Assembly: GCF_042752395.1 (NCBI RefSeq)
Contig: NZ_JBHYXZ010000027.1
Coordinates: 10,488-74,487, forward strand
Length of the DNA stretch: 64,000 nt
Direction: 5' to 3'
DNA from: Actinosynnema sp042752395
GTDB lineage: Bacteria; Actinomycetota; Actinomycetes; Mycobacteriales; Pseudonocardiaceae
Below the pieces are notes generated by a model. The model worked only from the letters and a program-made list of their open reading frames with translations. It did no database searches and was not told the origin of the DNA. Position 1 is the first letter of the stretch; the number at the start of each line of letters is the position of its first letter. Both the position numbers and the translations under genes were made by a program. This document shows positions 17,429 to 36,400 of the stretch, one piece after another.

Positions 17429-20400
17429 CCTCCCTGCCCGGTCTCGACGACCTCGACCTGACGCGGCTGCCGGACGACACCGACGTCCGCGTCACGCACT
17501 CCAGCCCGCGCCGCAAGGCCGAACCCGTCGCCATCATCGGGATGAGCGGCCGGGTCGGCGCGGCGGAGGACCTCGACCGGTTCTGGGCGAGCCTGCTGCG
17601 CGGCGAAGAGGGGTACCGCGACCTGTCGGACGAGCGGCGCGCCGACGTGGACGCCTACCTCGCCGCGCGCGGCGTGCGGCTGCCGATCGCGGCCGAGCGC
17701 TACTCCGGCGGCGCCCGCCTGCCCAGCGTGTCCGAGTTCGACTACCGCTTCTTCTCGCTGTCGCGGCAGGAGGCCAAGGCCATCGACCCGAACCAGCGGA
17801 TCTTCCTGGAGACCGCCTGGGCCGCGCTCGAGGACGCCGGCTACCTGAACAAGGACCTCGGCGGCGCGAAGGTCGGCGTCTACGCGGGCATGTCGGCCGA
17901 CTTCGGCGAGGACTACCGGGCGGTGGTCCAGGCGGTCGACCCCGGCGCGCCGGAGATCGCGGTCGCGGGCAACATCCGCTCGATGATCGCGAGCCGGATC
18001 GCCTACCTGCTGAACCTGCGCGGCCCGTCGCTGCTGGTCGACACCGCCTGCTCGTCCGGCCTGGTGGCCGCCTACACGGCGTACCGGGCGATCCAGCACG
18101 GCGAGTGCTCGATGGCGATCGTCGGCGCGGTGAAGACCGACCTCGTCCCGGTGGACGCCGACGACGAGTCCGGCATCGGCATCAAGGACATCCAGGACAC
18201 GCTGTCCGGCGACCACCGCACCCGGACGTTCGACCGCCGCGGCGACGGCACGACCACCGCCGAGGGCTGCGTGGTGTTCGTGCTGAAGTCGCTGGAACGC
18301 GCCCGCCGCGACGGCGACAACGTGCACGCGGTGATCATGGGCGGCGCGGTCAACCAGGACGGCGCGTCCAACGGCATCACCGCGCCCAACGCCGACGCGC
18401 AGGCCGACCTCATCACCGAAGCCCTCGCCGACGCCGGGGTCAGGGCCGAGCAGATCGGCTACATCGAGGCGCACGGCACCGCCACCCGGCTCGGCGACCC
18501 GGTCGAGGTCAGCGGCATCGAGCGGGCGTTCGCCCGGCAGACCGCGCGCAAGCAGTTCTGCGGCATCGGCACGGTCAAGACCAACATCGGCCACATGGAC
18601 AACGCGTCCGGCCTGGCCGGGCTGGCCAAGCTCGTGCTGTCGCTCAAGCACCGCGTCCTGCCGGCGAGCCTCAACTTCGAGGAGCCCAACCGGAACATCG
18701 CGTTCGCGCAGACGCCCGTGTTCGTCAACGACCGGACCGTGCCGTGGTCGGACGACGAGCGCGAGACGTTGTACGCGGGGATCAACAGCTTCGGGCTGAG
18801 CGGGACGAACTGCCATCTCGTGCTGCGCAGCGCCGACCCGGTCCCGGCCCGCGACCGCGCGCCCGCCTGCCGCCTGCTGCCGCTCAGCGCCCGCGACGCC
18901 AAGGGGCTGACCAGGCTCGCCGAGCGCTACCGCGAGTTCCTGGCCCGCCACGAGGTCGACCCGGCCGACCTGGCGTTCACCGCGTCGGTCGGCCGGCTGC
19001 ACCACGGCGTGCGCGCCGCGTTCGTCTTCGAGACCCGCGCGGAACTCGACGCGCTGCTCGCGCGGTTCGTCGAGGACGGCGAGGTCGCGGACCCGGACGT
19101 GAGCCGGGGTTCGTTCCGCCTGGTGCTCGACGGCGGCGACAAGCGCGAGCCGCACGACCTCACCCACGCCGAGCGCGACGAGCTGGACCGGCGGGCCGCG
19201 GCCGCGGTCGCCCCCGGCGCCGACCGCGCCGCGCTGCGCCTGCTCGCCTCCCTCTACACCCGCGGCGCCGACGTCGACTGGCGGCGGCTCGCGCCCCGCG
19301 ACGCCCGGCGGATCTCCCTGCCCACCTACCCGTTCGAGCGGTCCCGGTGCTGGGTCGAGCCCGTCGACCAGGGCCGCCGCGGCCTGGCCGACGGCGCGGA
19401 GGTCGTGCGCTCGCTGCACCGCGACATCGTCGTGTGCCGGCTCGCGCCCGAGCGCTTCTGGGAGCTGGGCGAGCACCGCATCCACGGGGTCGCCGTGCTG
19501 CCCGGCACGGGTCTGGTCGAGCTGGTCGTGTCCTCGGCCCGGCGGCTCGGCCTGGCCGGGTCGGACGTGACGCTGCGCGACGTCCTCTTCGCCGCCCCGC
19601 TCGCGGTCGCCGACGGCGAGGACAAGGAGGTCCACGTCCTCTTCGAGGCCAGGGGCGACGTCACCGCCGTCACCATCGCCAGCCGGGGCGCCGACGGCGA
19701 CTGGGTGGAGAACGCGCGGGCCGAGCTGGTCCGCGACGCCGTGCCGGACGCGGTCGCGCCGCTCGACGTCGAGGCCCTGCGGCGGCGGCTGGACCACCCG
19801 CTCCGCGAGCCCGCGGGCTCCGACCACGCCAAGGGGCTCGACGTCAGCGACCGCTGGACCGGGACGCTCGGCGACGGGTACGCCGACGCCGGGGCGACCG
19901 AGCTGCTGTACGAGTTCGAGCTGCCCGCGCGGTACCGGTCCGAGCTGGCCGACTACGCGCTGCACCCCGCGCTGTTCGACACGGTGGTCAACGCGCCCAG
20001 CAACGCCCACGACCAGGAGCTGCTGTACCTGCCGTTCTCGTACGGCGTGCTGACCGTGCGCGACTCGCTGCCCGCCCGCGTGCTCGCGCACTTCCGCAAG
20101 CGGCCGGAGTCCGTGGACGGCGCGCTGTACGCGTTCGACGTGACCGTGGTCGACCCGACCGGCCGGGTGCTGCTGACGGTGGACAACTACCGCATCAAGT
20201 CGGCGGCCGACGTCGACGTGCGCGGGTCCGGCGAGTACGGGTACGTCCAGGCGTACCGGCGCGTCACCCCGCCCGCGCCGGCGCGGCCGGGCAGCGGCTC
20301 CGTGCTGCTGTGCGGCGACTTCGGCGACGCCTTCGCCGGCCTGCGCGACGAACTGGAGAGGTCCGGCTACGACTGCGTCCCCGTGCCGGACGCGGCGGCG

Positions 20401-21975
20401 GCCGAGCGGGTGGCCGAGCGGCGCGAGTTCGCGTTCGGCGTGCTGGCCTGCCTGCCCGCCGCGGGCGCGTCGCTCGCGCAGGCCACCGGCGAGCCGGTCG
20501 AACGCGCGCTGGGCCTGCTCAAGCTCGTCTCGGACCGGCAGCTCGCGTTCGCCGGCGGCCTGCTCGTCCTCACCCACAACGCGCTCGCCGTCACCGGCGA
20601 CGAGTCCGCGCTCCACCCCGGCCAGGCCGGCGTGCTCGGCCTGATGCGCGTCGCGGCGCTGGAGTACAAGGCGCTGGGCATCCGCTGCGTGGACAGCGAC
20701 GAGCGCACCGGCCCGGCCGCGCTGCTGGCCGAGGCGACGGCCGCCGACCGGCCGCCGTTCGTGCTGTACCGGGACGGCCGGCCGCACGAGCCGCACGTGA
20801 AGCGGCGGCCGATCCCGCCCCGCGACGGCGAGCGGCCGCCCCTGCCCGGCGACGGGGTGACCCTCGTGTCCGGCGGCACGGGCGACCTCGGCACCGCCGT
20901 GGCGCGGCACCTGGTGCGGCGCGGCGTGCGCAGGCTCGTGCTGCTGGGCTCCGACCGGGCGGACGCGACGCGGCCCGACTGGGCGGAGTTCGAGCGCGAC
21001 CTGGACGTGTTCGAGGTGCTGCGGCTCGACCTGGGCGACCGCGAGGCCGTCGAGCGCACCGTGCGGGACGTGCGGGAGCGGCACGGCCGGATCTCCGGCG
21101 TGCTGCACCTCGCCGGCCGGCCGGGGATCGGGTTCCTGTTCACCAAGGCGTTCGACGAGTTCATGGCGGTGTACCGGCCGAAGGCGCTGGGCGCGGTGCA
21201 CCTGCACGAGGCCACGCTGACCGACCGGCCCGACTACTTCGTCGCGTTCTCCAGCATCGCCGGGCTCCTGCTCGACCAGGGCCAGACCGACTACACCGCG
21301 GCGAACCTGGTGCTGGACAGCCTGGCCCAGCGCCGCGACCGCGAGCGGCTGCCCGGCCTGAGCGTGCAGTGGCCCGCGTGGCGCGAGACCGGCATCGCCG
21401 AGCGCATGGGCGCGGCCGACGAGGACGAGCTGTTCCCGCCGCTGGACACCGCCGAGGCGGTGGACCTGCTCGACGCCCTGCTGACCTCCGCCGACCCCGT
21501 CCCGGTGCTCATGCCGGGCCGGATGCGCAAGCCGGCCCGACCGGCGCCGCGGGAGGCCGGGCGGGGCGCGGCCGGCCGGGCCGTCGAGCTGCACGGCCTG
21601 GACGACGTCGGGGACCTCGAACGCGGCGTCGCGGAGATCTGGGCGGAGGCGCTCGACCTCGACGTGCTGGACGCGCACGAGGAATTCGGCGACCTCGGCG
21701 GCAACTCGCTGCTGACCGCGCAGGTGCTCAAGCTCTACGACGAGCGCTACCCCGGTCTGATGGACATCACGGACCTCTTCCGGTGCACCACCGTCGCCGC
21801 CCAGGCGGCCTGCCTCAAGGCCAGGCTGCGGGCGGACGAGCCGGCCGCCGCGGGACCGCCGCCCGCGGCCAAGGCCGACGAGGGCGACATCGACAAGCTG
21901 CTGGACCTGCTGGAGCAGGGCGCGATCACGGTCGAAGACGGGCGGGGTCTTCTCGAGGAAACGGACACCAGATGA
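17425..21975 (+). CDS. Trans-AT PKS module: KS-DH-KR-ACP
   Basis: 1516 residues. KS about 35-470: Cys209 in DTACSSG, His in EAHGTATRLGD and KTNIGH. It is followed by a flanking domain ending SLPTYPFERSR and no AT. DH about 655-940: HRIHGVAVLP fits HxxxGxxxxP, with the second-site Asp in LHPALFD. KR about 1145-1340: GGTGDLG, catalytic Ser in FSSIAG and Tyr in QTDYTAAN. ACP Ser1428 in LGGNSLLT. A short helical tail (EGDIDKLLDLLEQG onward) probably docks to the next protein. The module accepts the glycyl chain, adds a malonyl-derived C2 unit and leaves an alpha,beta-alkene. Both ends overlap neighbouring genes by ATGA, which indicates tight translational coupling. Confidence 0.94.
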   Translation: MTSLPGLDDLDLTRLPDDTDVRVTHSSPRRKAEPVAIIGMSGRVGAAEDLDRFWASLLRGEEGYRDLSDERRADVDAYLAARGVRLPIAAERYSGGARLPSVSEFDYRFFSLSRQEAKAIDPNQRIFLETAWAALEDAGYLNKDLGGAKVGVYAGMSADFGEDYRAVVQAVDPGAPEIAVAGNIRSMIASRIAYLLNLRGPSLLVDTACSSGLVAAYTAYRAIQHGECSMAIVGAVKTDLVPVDADDESGIGIKDIQDTLSGDHRTRTFDRRGDGTTTAEGCVVFVLKSLERARRDGDNVHAVIMGGAVNQDGASNGITAPNADAQADLITEALADAGVRAEQIGYIEAHGTATRLGDPVEVSGIERAFARQTARKQFCGIGTVKTNIGHMDNASGLAGLAKLVLSLKHRVLPASLNFEEPNRNIAFAQTPVFVNDRTVPWSDDERETLYAGINSFGLSGTNCHLVLRSADPVPARDRAPACRLLPLSARDAKGLTRLAERYREFLARHEVDPADLAFTASVGRLHHGVRAAFVFETRAELDALLARFVEDGEVADPDVSRGSFRLVLDGGDKREPHDLTHAERDELDRRAAAAVAPGADRAALRLLASLYTRGADVDWRRLAPRDARRISLPTYPFERSRCWVEPVDQGRRGLADGAEVVRSLHRDIVVCRLAPERFWELGEHRIHGVAVLPGTGLVELVVSSARRLGLAGSDVTLRDVLFAAPLAVADGEDKEVHVLFEARGDVTAVTIASRGADGDWVENARAELVRDAVPDAVAPLDVEALRRRLDHPLREPAGSDHAKGLDVSDRWTGTLGDGYADAGATELLYEFELPARYRSELADYALHPALFDTVVNAPSNAHDQELLYLPFSYGVLTVRDSLPARVLAHFRKRPESVDGALYAFDVTVVDPTGRVLLTVDNYRIKSAADVDVRGSGEYGYVQAYRRVTPPAPARPGSGSVLLCGDFGDAFAGLRDELERSGYDCVPVPDAAAAERVAERREFAFGVLACLPAAGASLAQATGEPVERALGLLKLVSDRQLAFAGGLLVLTHNALAVTGDESALHPGQAGVLGLMRVAALEYKALGIRCVDSDERTGPAALLAEATAADRPPFVLYRDGRPHEPHVKRRPIPPRDGERPPLPGDGVTLVSGGTGDLGTAVARHLVRRGVRRLVLLGSDRADATRPDWAEFERDLDVFEVLRLDLGDREAVERTVRDVRERHGRISGVLHLAGRPGIGFLFTKAFDEFMAVYRPKALGAVHLHEATLTDRPDYFVAFSSIAGLLLDQGQTDYTAANLVLDSLAQRRDRERLPGLSVQWPAWRETGIAERMGAADEDELFPPLDTAEAVDLLDALLTSADPVPVLMPGRMRKPARPAPREAGRGAAGRAVELHGLDDVGDLERGVAEIWAEALDLDVLDAHEEFGDLGGNSLLTAQVLKLYDERYPGLMDITDLFRCTTVAAQAACLKARLRADEPAAAGPPPAAKADEGDIDKLLDLLEQGAITVEDGRGLLEETDTR

Positions 21976-24900
21976 GCAGCGTGAAGGATTTCATCCTCGA
22001 GCAATTCGTCAACAAGCAGATCGACCGCGACCGCGCCAAGAGGCTGCTGCTGGAACTGTCGGAGGCGAACCTCCACGAGGACATCGCGGTCATCGGCCTG
22101 GCCGGGCGCTTCGCCGAGGCCAAGAACGTCGACCAGTTCTGGGAGTTCCTCAAGGTCGGCCGGGACTGCATCCGCGACTACCCGCAGTCGCGCAAGGAGG
22201 ACATGTACGACATCCTCCGCAACCCGTACTACGCGGAGGTCATGCTGGGCCGCCCGGTCGACGAGGCCGACCTCGACCGGCTCTACTCCGTGAGCGGCTA
22301 CCTGGACCGGATCGACCACTTCGACTCCCGCTTCTTCGGCATCCCGCCGCTGGAAGCGGACTACATGGACCCGAACCAGCGGATCGCGCTCGAAGTGGCG
22401 TACGAGGCGCTGGAGAACGCGGGCTACGGCGGCGACAGCGCGGTCGGGTCCCGGACCGGCGTGTTCCTGGGCCGCGACCAGTCGAACTACTCCTACTACC
22501 GGATGTTCTCCGAGCGGCACCCGATGCAGCTCTCCGGTTCGTGGGAGGGCATGGTCGCCAGCCGCATCTCCTACGTGCTCGACCTCAAGGGCCCGTGCCT
22601 CATGACCGACACCGCCTGCTCCGCGGGCAGCGTCAGCGTGCACCAGGCCATCCAGTCGCTGCTGCTGGGCGAGTGCGACATGGCGCTCGCGGGCGGCATC
22701 AACCTGTCCTCCGGCGGCGAGCCGAAGACCAGCTTCCTGTCCGGCGCGACGATGGACAGCGTCGTCTCCGGCGACGACAGCGTGCGCACCTTCGACGCCC
22801 GCGCGAACGGCACGCTGTGGGGCGAGGGCGCGGGCATCGTGCTGCTCAAGCCGCTGAAGAAGGCGCTGGCCGACCGCGACCACGTCCGCGCCGTCATCAA
22901 GGCGTCCGCCATCAACAACGACGGCACGTCCAACAGCATCACCGCGCCCAACGCGCTGATGCAGGAGCGGGTCATCCTCGACGCCTGGGCCAAGGCCGAC
23001 GTCCCGCCCGAGACGATCACCTACGTGGAGGCGCACGGCACGGGGACCGTGCTCGGCGACCCGATCGAGGTCAAGGGCCTGTCCAACGCGTTCCGCCGGC
23101 ACACCGACCGCAGGCAGTTCTGCGGCATCGGCTCCCTCAAGACCACGATGGGCCACATGGTGGCCGCGTCCGGCTCCGCCTCGCTGGCCAAGGTCGTGAA
23201 GTCGCTGGAGTCCGGCCTGCTCGCGCCCTCGGTGAACTTCGAGGTGCCCAACCCGTACATCGACTTCGCCGACAGCCCGCTGTACGTCAACGACCGCCTG
23301 GTGCCGTGGGAGACCGGCGGCGAGCCGCGACGGGCCGGGATCAGCTCGTTCGGCTTCATCCGCACGAACTGCCACATGGTGCTGGAGGAGGCGCCGCGCT
23401 ACCGCGCCGAGCCGCAGCTGCGCGAGCGCTACTGCTTCACCGTCACCGCCAAGACCGAGGCGGCCCTGACCGGGCTGCTGGACGCGTACGCGACCGTGCT
23501 GGCGGACAGCCCGTGGTCGCTCGCCGACATCTGCTACACCTCCAACATCGGGCGCGGCCACCACGAGCACCGCGTCATGGTCGTCGCGGCGACCAAGGAG
23601 CAGCTCGCCGAGTCGGTCGACCGGCTGCGGCAGCGCGGCCTGGGCACCGACGCGCAGCGCGGCATCTTCCACGGCGTGCACGCCGTCGTCAGCGACAAGC
23701 GGGGCGACCTGCGCCCCGGCGACATCACCGCCCAGATCGCCAAGCGGCTCTCCGACTCCGCCAACGCGAAGCTCGCCGAGTACCGCGCGCGGGGCGGGCA
23801 GGAGGCGCTGACCGGGCTGGCCGACGCCTACGTCCGCGGCGCGCGGGTCGACTTCGCGGAGTTCTACGCCGACGAGCCGCGCCGCCGGGTGCCGCTGCCC
23901 ACCTACCCGTTCGAGCGGATCCGCCACTGGGCCAAGCCCATGCGGACGAGCGTGCGCGGTTTCGCCACCGCCGAGGCGAACCCCCTGCTGGGCACGGAGG
24001 TCGGCCGCTCGGACGCCGGCGTCGTGTTCGAGAACACGCTGTCGGTGGACCGGCACTGGGTGCTGTCCGACCACCGGATCGACCACAAGCCCGTGGTGCC
24101 GGGCACGACGTACCTGGAGATGGCGCGGGCCGCGCTCGCGGCGGTGGAGAACACCGCCGGCATGCGGTTCGAGAACGTGTTCTTCCTGGTGCCCCTCGCC
24201 GTCGAGGAGGGCGAGGAGGCGACCGTGCGCACCACGCTGGACCGGGTCGGGCGCGGGTACTCGTTCCGGGTCGCCAGCGCCCAGGGCGGGGAGTGGGTCA
24301 CGCACGTCGAGGGCCGGATCAGCCCGCTGCGCGACGAGCCCCCGGCCGAGGCCGTGGACGTCGAAGCGCTCAAGGCCGCCGCGCTGGAGGTGACCGACCC
24401 GTACCCCACCGAGACCGACACGGGCGTGTTCCAGTTCGGCCCGCGCTGGGACAACGTCCGCGCGGTGTGGAAGCAGGAGACCGGCGCGCTGGCCCTGCTG
24501 CGGCTGCCGGAGGGCGTGCCGGGCGACGGCTTCGGCCTGCACCCGGCCAAGCTGGACAACGCGGTGAACCTCATCTCGCAGAACAGCGGCGAGACGTTCC
24601 TGCCCTACCTCTACAAGGGCATCGTCCTGCACCGGCCCATGCCGGAGACGTGCTACTCGCTGATCCGCACGGTCCGCGACGACAGCCGCGACGGCGAGAC
24701 GATCACCTACGACGTGGACCTCCTCGACGCCGACGGCGTGCCGTTCGGGCGGATCACCGACTACACCGTGAAGAAGGTCGACTGGCGGCGGTTCAGCCTG
24801 GGCGGGCCGCGCCGGTACCTCCAAGTGGAGTGGCAGGCGGTGCCGCGGGTCCCCGCCGAGGTCGAGGGGTCCGCCGTGTGGGCCCCGGTCGTGCTGGACA

Positions 24901-26635
24901 ACGCCGGCGGCCGGCGGCTGGTCGCCGCCGTCGAGGCGCTCGGGCACCGGGTCGTCCCCTGCTACGTGGGCGAGCGGACCGACGCCGACCGGGGCGTCTT
25001 CGCGCCGGACGAGGACGGCGCGGCGCTGCTGGCCGAGCGGCTGCGGCGGGAGGGCGTCGAGGGCGTGCTGTTCGCGACCGACTTCACCGCGCCGGACGGG
25101 CACGCCCACCGGCGGGCGGTCGGCGTGGACGCGTTGTTCGAGCTGTACCGCGCGTTCGTGGCGCACCGGGTGAAGCTCGCGCACGGCCTGAAGGTCCTGG
25201 GCCGCGACGCCTGGCAGGTCGTGCCGGGCGACGGCCCCACCGACCCGCACTCGGCCGCCACCGAGGCGCTCGCGCAGGTCGTCGGGCAGGAGCACCGGCA
25301 CCTGCGGGTGGACGTGGTGGACGCCCGCGCGGACGCCGACCTGGACTTCGTGCTGCGGGAGGCGCTGGGCGACGCGGGCGGCGCGCTGCGGGCCGTCCGC
25401 GGCACGGACACCCACCTGCGCCGCCTGCGGTACGCGGAGGCCGACGTGGAGGAGGCGGCGGAGCCGCGGTACGCGGGCGGGACGTTCGTGGTCACCGGCG
25501 GCGCGGGCGGCCTCGGCCTCGCCGTGGCCGGGGAGATGGCGCGCCAGGGCGCGGCACGGATCCTCCTGCTGGGCCGCCGGCCCCTGGACGACCTCACCGC
25601 GCGACGCGTCGCGGAGGTCGCCGGGGCCGAGTACGTCGTGTGCGACGTGGCGCGGGAGGCCGACGTGCGCGCGCTGGGCGACCGGCTGCGGGAGGAGGCC
25701 GTCACCCTCGGCGGCATCGTCCACGCCGCCGGCGTGGCGGGCGACGGGTTCCTGGCCAACAAGCCGCGCCCGGTCTTCGACGCCGTGCTGGCGCCGAAGG
25801 TCGACGGCAGCCTGGCCCTGGTGGAGCTGGCGAAGGAGCACCCCGGCGCGTTCCTGGTGTTCTTCTCCTCCATCACGGCGGTCACCGGCGGCCAGGGGCA
25901 GGGCGACTACTGCGCGGCGAACGCGTTCATGGACTCGCTGGCCGCGCGGGCGCGGGCCGAGGGCGTCCGGGCGCTGTCGGTGAACTGGCCGACCTGGTCC
26001 GAGGTCGGCATGGCCGTGCGGTACGGCGTCGGCGACGGCGACTCGCCGTTCCGCGCGCTCACCGTGAAGGACGGCCTGGCCTGGCTGGACCACTTCCTGC
26101 GGGACCCGGCCGACGGCGTCATCCCGTCCCGGTTCGACCTGGGCGTGCTGCGCGAACGCCTCGACGAGATGCCCTTCCTGCTGGAGGACGACGTCGCCGC
26201 CGCCGTCGCGCGGGCCGGTCGGGACGGCGCGCCCGCGGGCGAGGCCGTCGAGGTCCGCCTCGTCGGCCTGCCCGAGCCCAGCCGGACGGAGTTGACGATC
26301 GGCGCGGTCTACGGCGCGGTCCTCGGCCTCACCGAGGTCGACGCCCACGCGAGCTTCCAGGACCTGGGCGGCAACTCGCTGATGACGGCGCAGCTGCTGC
26401 AGAAGGTCGAGGACGTCTACCCCGGTCGGATCGACATCGCCGACCTGTACTCCTACGCGACCGTCACGAGCCTCGCCGGCTACATCGACGAGCGGGTCGC
26501 GGCCGAGTCCAGGGCGGCCGCGCCGGACCGGGACGACTTCGGGGGAGCGGACCAGTCGCTCCAGGACGTGCTGGAGGAGATCGGCGACGCCGAGCTGACG
26601 AGCATGTTCGCCGACGGCGCCGGGAGGAACCAGGC

Positions 26636-26639
<4 letters not shown>
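21972..26639 (+). CDS. Trans-AT PKS module: KS-DH-KR-ACP
   Basis: 1555 residues. An N-terminal helical pair (FVNKQIDRDRAKRLLLELSE) precedes KS 40-460 (Cys216 in DTACSAG, EAHGTGT, KTTMGH), then an AT-less flanking domain ending PLPTYPFERIRHW. DH about 670-940: the first motif is HRIDHKPVVP, with His in the usual Gly position of HxxxGxxxxP (catalytic His701); the second site, LHPAKLD, is intact. KR about 1165-1370: GGAGGLG, FSSITA, QGDYCAAN. ACP Ser1469 in LGGNSLMT. The C-terminal LQDVLEEIGDAELTSMF segment looks like a docking tail. It should build the second double bond, giving a conjugated diene if the DH is active despite the Gly-to-His change. Confidence 0.94.
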
Positions 26640-33412
<6,773 letters not shown>

Positions 33413-33497
33413 GCGCGCATGACGACCCCACCCCGGCACCGGCCGACGGCCACCAAGACCCGATCACCGCGTCAGGGCGAAGCAGAGAGCCTGGTTC

Positions 33498-36400
33498 ATG
33501 GTTGACAAAGACAACATCGAGTCCATCTCCGGTCTGGCCGCGATGCAGAAGGGCATGCTCCTCAGCCATGCCGTGGACACCGGCTCGGACGCGTACGTGG
33601 AGCAGTTCGACTTCGTGATCACGGGCGAGGTGGACGCCGGGCACCTGCGCGCGGCGCTCGCGGGCGCGTCCCGGACCTACAGCGTGCTGCGCACGATCTT
33701 CTCCTACCGCAACACCGACGAGCCGTACCAGATCGTGCTCAAGGAGTGGGCGCCGTCGCTGGACGTCCGCGACTACCGCGACCGGCCCGACCTCGACCGC
33801 GACGTGGAGGAGTTCAAGGTCGCCGACCGCGCCAAGGGGTTCGACCTCAGCGCGGACGTGCTGCTGCGGGCCACCCTGATCCGGGTCGCGGACCGGCGCT
33901 GGCGGCTCGTGTTCACCTTCCACCACATCATCCTGGACGGCTGGTCGCTCGGCCCGCTGTTCGCGACGATGATGGGCTACTACGACGAGCTGACCCGGAC
34001 CGGGACCTTCCAGCCGCGGCACGAGGCGCTGCCGTACCGGGACTACATCGCCTGGTACGAGCGGCAGCGCGGCGAGGACGCCCGGCGGTACTGGGAGGAG
34101 GTGCTGGACGGCTACGAGACCGAGGCCGTGCTCCCCTCCGACCCCCGCCCCGGCGGCTACCGCGGCGCCACCCACCGGTTCACCCTGCCGGACGAGCTGC
34201 ACGAGGGCCTGAAGCGGTTCGCGCGGGACGCCGGGGTGACGCAGAGCGCCGTCTTCCAGGCCGCCTGGGGCGTCGTGCTGCAGAAGTTCAACTACGCCGA
34301 CGACGTGGTCTTCGGCAGCGTGGTGTCCGGGCGCGGCACCGAGCTGGGCGGCATCGGCGAGGCGGTCGGGCTGTTCGCGAACACCCAGCCGGTCCGCGTG
34401 ACGACCGGGCCGGACCGGACGTTCGCCGACCTGTGCCGCGACGTGCGGGACTCGTACCTGCGCTCCAGCGCCTTCGAGCACTACGCGCTGCACGAGATCC
34501 AGGCCGTCACCGCGCTGAAGAACAAGCTCCTCAACCACGTCGTCGCGTTCGAGAACTACCCGCTGTCCGAGCAGCTGCGCGACTTCGGCGGCGACGAGGG
34601 CGACGGGCTCGCGTTCGAGGGCGTCGAGGTCTTCGAGCGGACGAGCTACGACCTGCACATCGTGGTCAACCCCGGCCGCGACTTCGCGATCACGTTCGCC
34701 TACAACGAGAACCACTACGCGCCGGACCTGGTCCGGGCGCTGGAGACCTGCCTCGTGCGGGTCTTCGCGGCGGCGGTCGCCGACGGGCAGGTCCGGGTCG
34801 GCGACATCGCGCTGTGGGACGCCGAGGAGGACGCCCCGGCGGCGCAGGCGTCCCCGTCGTCCCTGTTGGACTCGTCCGTGGTGGACGTGTTCGCCGACGT
34901 CGTGGCGGCCCACGGCGACAAGACCGCGTTGGTGTGGCGGGGCCACGAGTACAGCTACGCGGAACTCGACCGCTGGTCCGACGCCGTCGCCTGGCAGCTC
35001 AAGGAGCGCGGCGTCGTGCCGGGCACGGCGGTCGGCGTGCTGGTGGACCGCCGCCCGGAGCTGATCGCGGCGATCCTCGGGCTGCTGAAGAACGGCAACT
35101 TCTACGTGCCGATCGACACCAAGGACGCCAAGCCCCGGGTCGGGTACGTCGTCGCCGACGCGGGCGTGGAGCACCTGTGCACGGTCGCGGAGCACGCCGA
35201 CAAGGCCCCGGCGTCGGCCAGGGTGCTGCTGGTGTCGAAGCCCTCGGGCGACGTGCCGCCGTTCCCGCGCCTGCGCAACCTGAACGGCGCCACCGCGTAC
35301 CTCATGTACACGTCGGGGTCCACCGGGAACCCCAAGGGCTGCCGGATCACCCACCGCAACATCCTGCGCCTGGTGGCCGACCAGAAGTTCTTCGACTTCG
35401 GCGAGCGCCACGTCGTCATGTTCACCGGCTCGCCCGCGTTCGACGCCAGCACGTTCGAGATCTGGGGGACGATGCTGTTCGGCGCGACCCTGGTGCTGGC
35501 CGACGAGCTGGACGTGCTCGACGGCGACCTCATGCGCGACACGGTCAAGCGCAACCAGGTGACGGCGATGTGGCTCACGTCGCCGCTGTTCAACCAGCTC
35601 TGCGCCTACGACCCGGCGATCTTCGACCGGCTGGAGCACCTGCTGGTGGGCGGCAGCGCGCTCTCGGTCCAGCACCTGGTCAAGGTCCGCGCGGCGTGCC
35701 CGGACCTGAGGATCACCAACGGCTACGGCCCCACCGAGAACACGACGTTCTCCACGACGCACGAGATCCGCCCCGAGGACCTGCGCCGCGAGCGGATCCC
35801 GATCGGGCGCCCGCTGGCGCACTCGTCGGCCCACGTCCTGGACCGGGGCCTGAACCTCGTGCCGCCCGGCGCGATCGGCGAGCTGTGCGTGGGCGGCGAC
35901 GGCGTGTCGACCGGCTACCACAACCGGCCGGACCTCGACCTGACCAGCTTCGTCACGGTGCCCGCGCTGCCCGGCCGGCGGCTCTACCGCACCGGCGACC
36001 TGGTCCGCGAGCTGCCCGACGGCACGCTGGACTACCTCGGCCGCGCCGACGACCAGGTCAAGATCAGCGGCTTCCGGGTCGAGCTGGGCGAGGTCGAGAG
36101 CGTGCTGCGGTCGCTCGACCGGGTCGAGGACGCGGCCGTGATCTGCGTCGACGTGGACGGCGAGAAGAGCCTGCGCGGTTACTACGTGGCCGCCGAGCGG
36201 ATCGCGCCCGACGTCGTCCGCCAGGCCATGGCGAAGAAGGTCGCGCCGTACATGGTGCCCGCGGGGCTCGTGCAGCTCGACCGGATCCCGCTGAACAAGA
36301 GCGGCAAGGTGGACCGGACCCGGCTCGCGGGGATCCGGCCCGAGCCGGAGGCCCGCCGCGAGGCGCCCGACCTCGGCCCCGTGTCCGACGTCGCGCGCGT

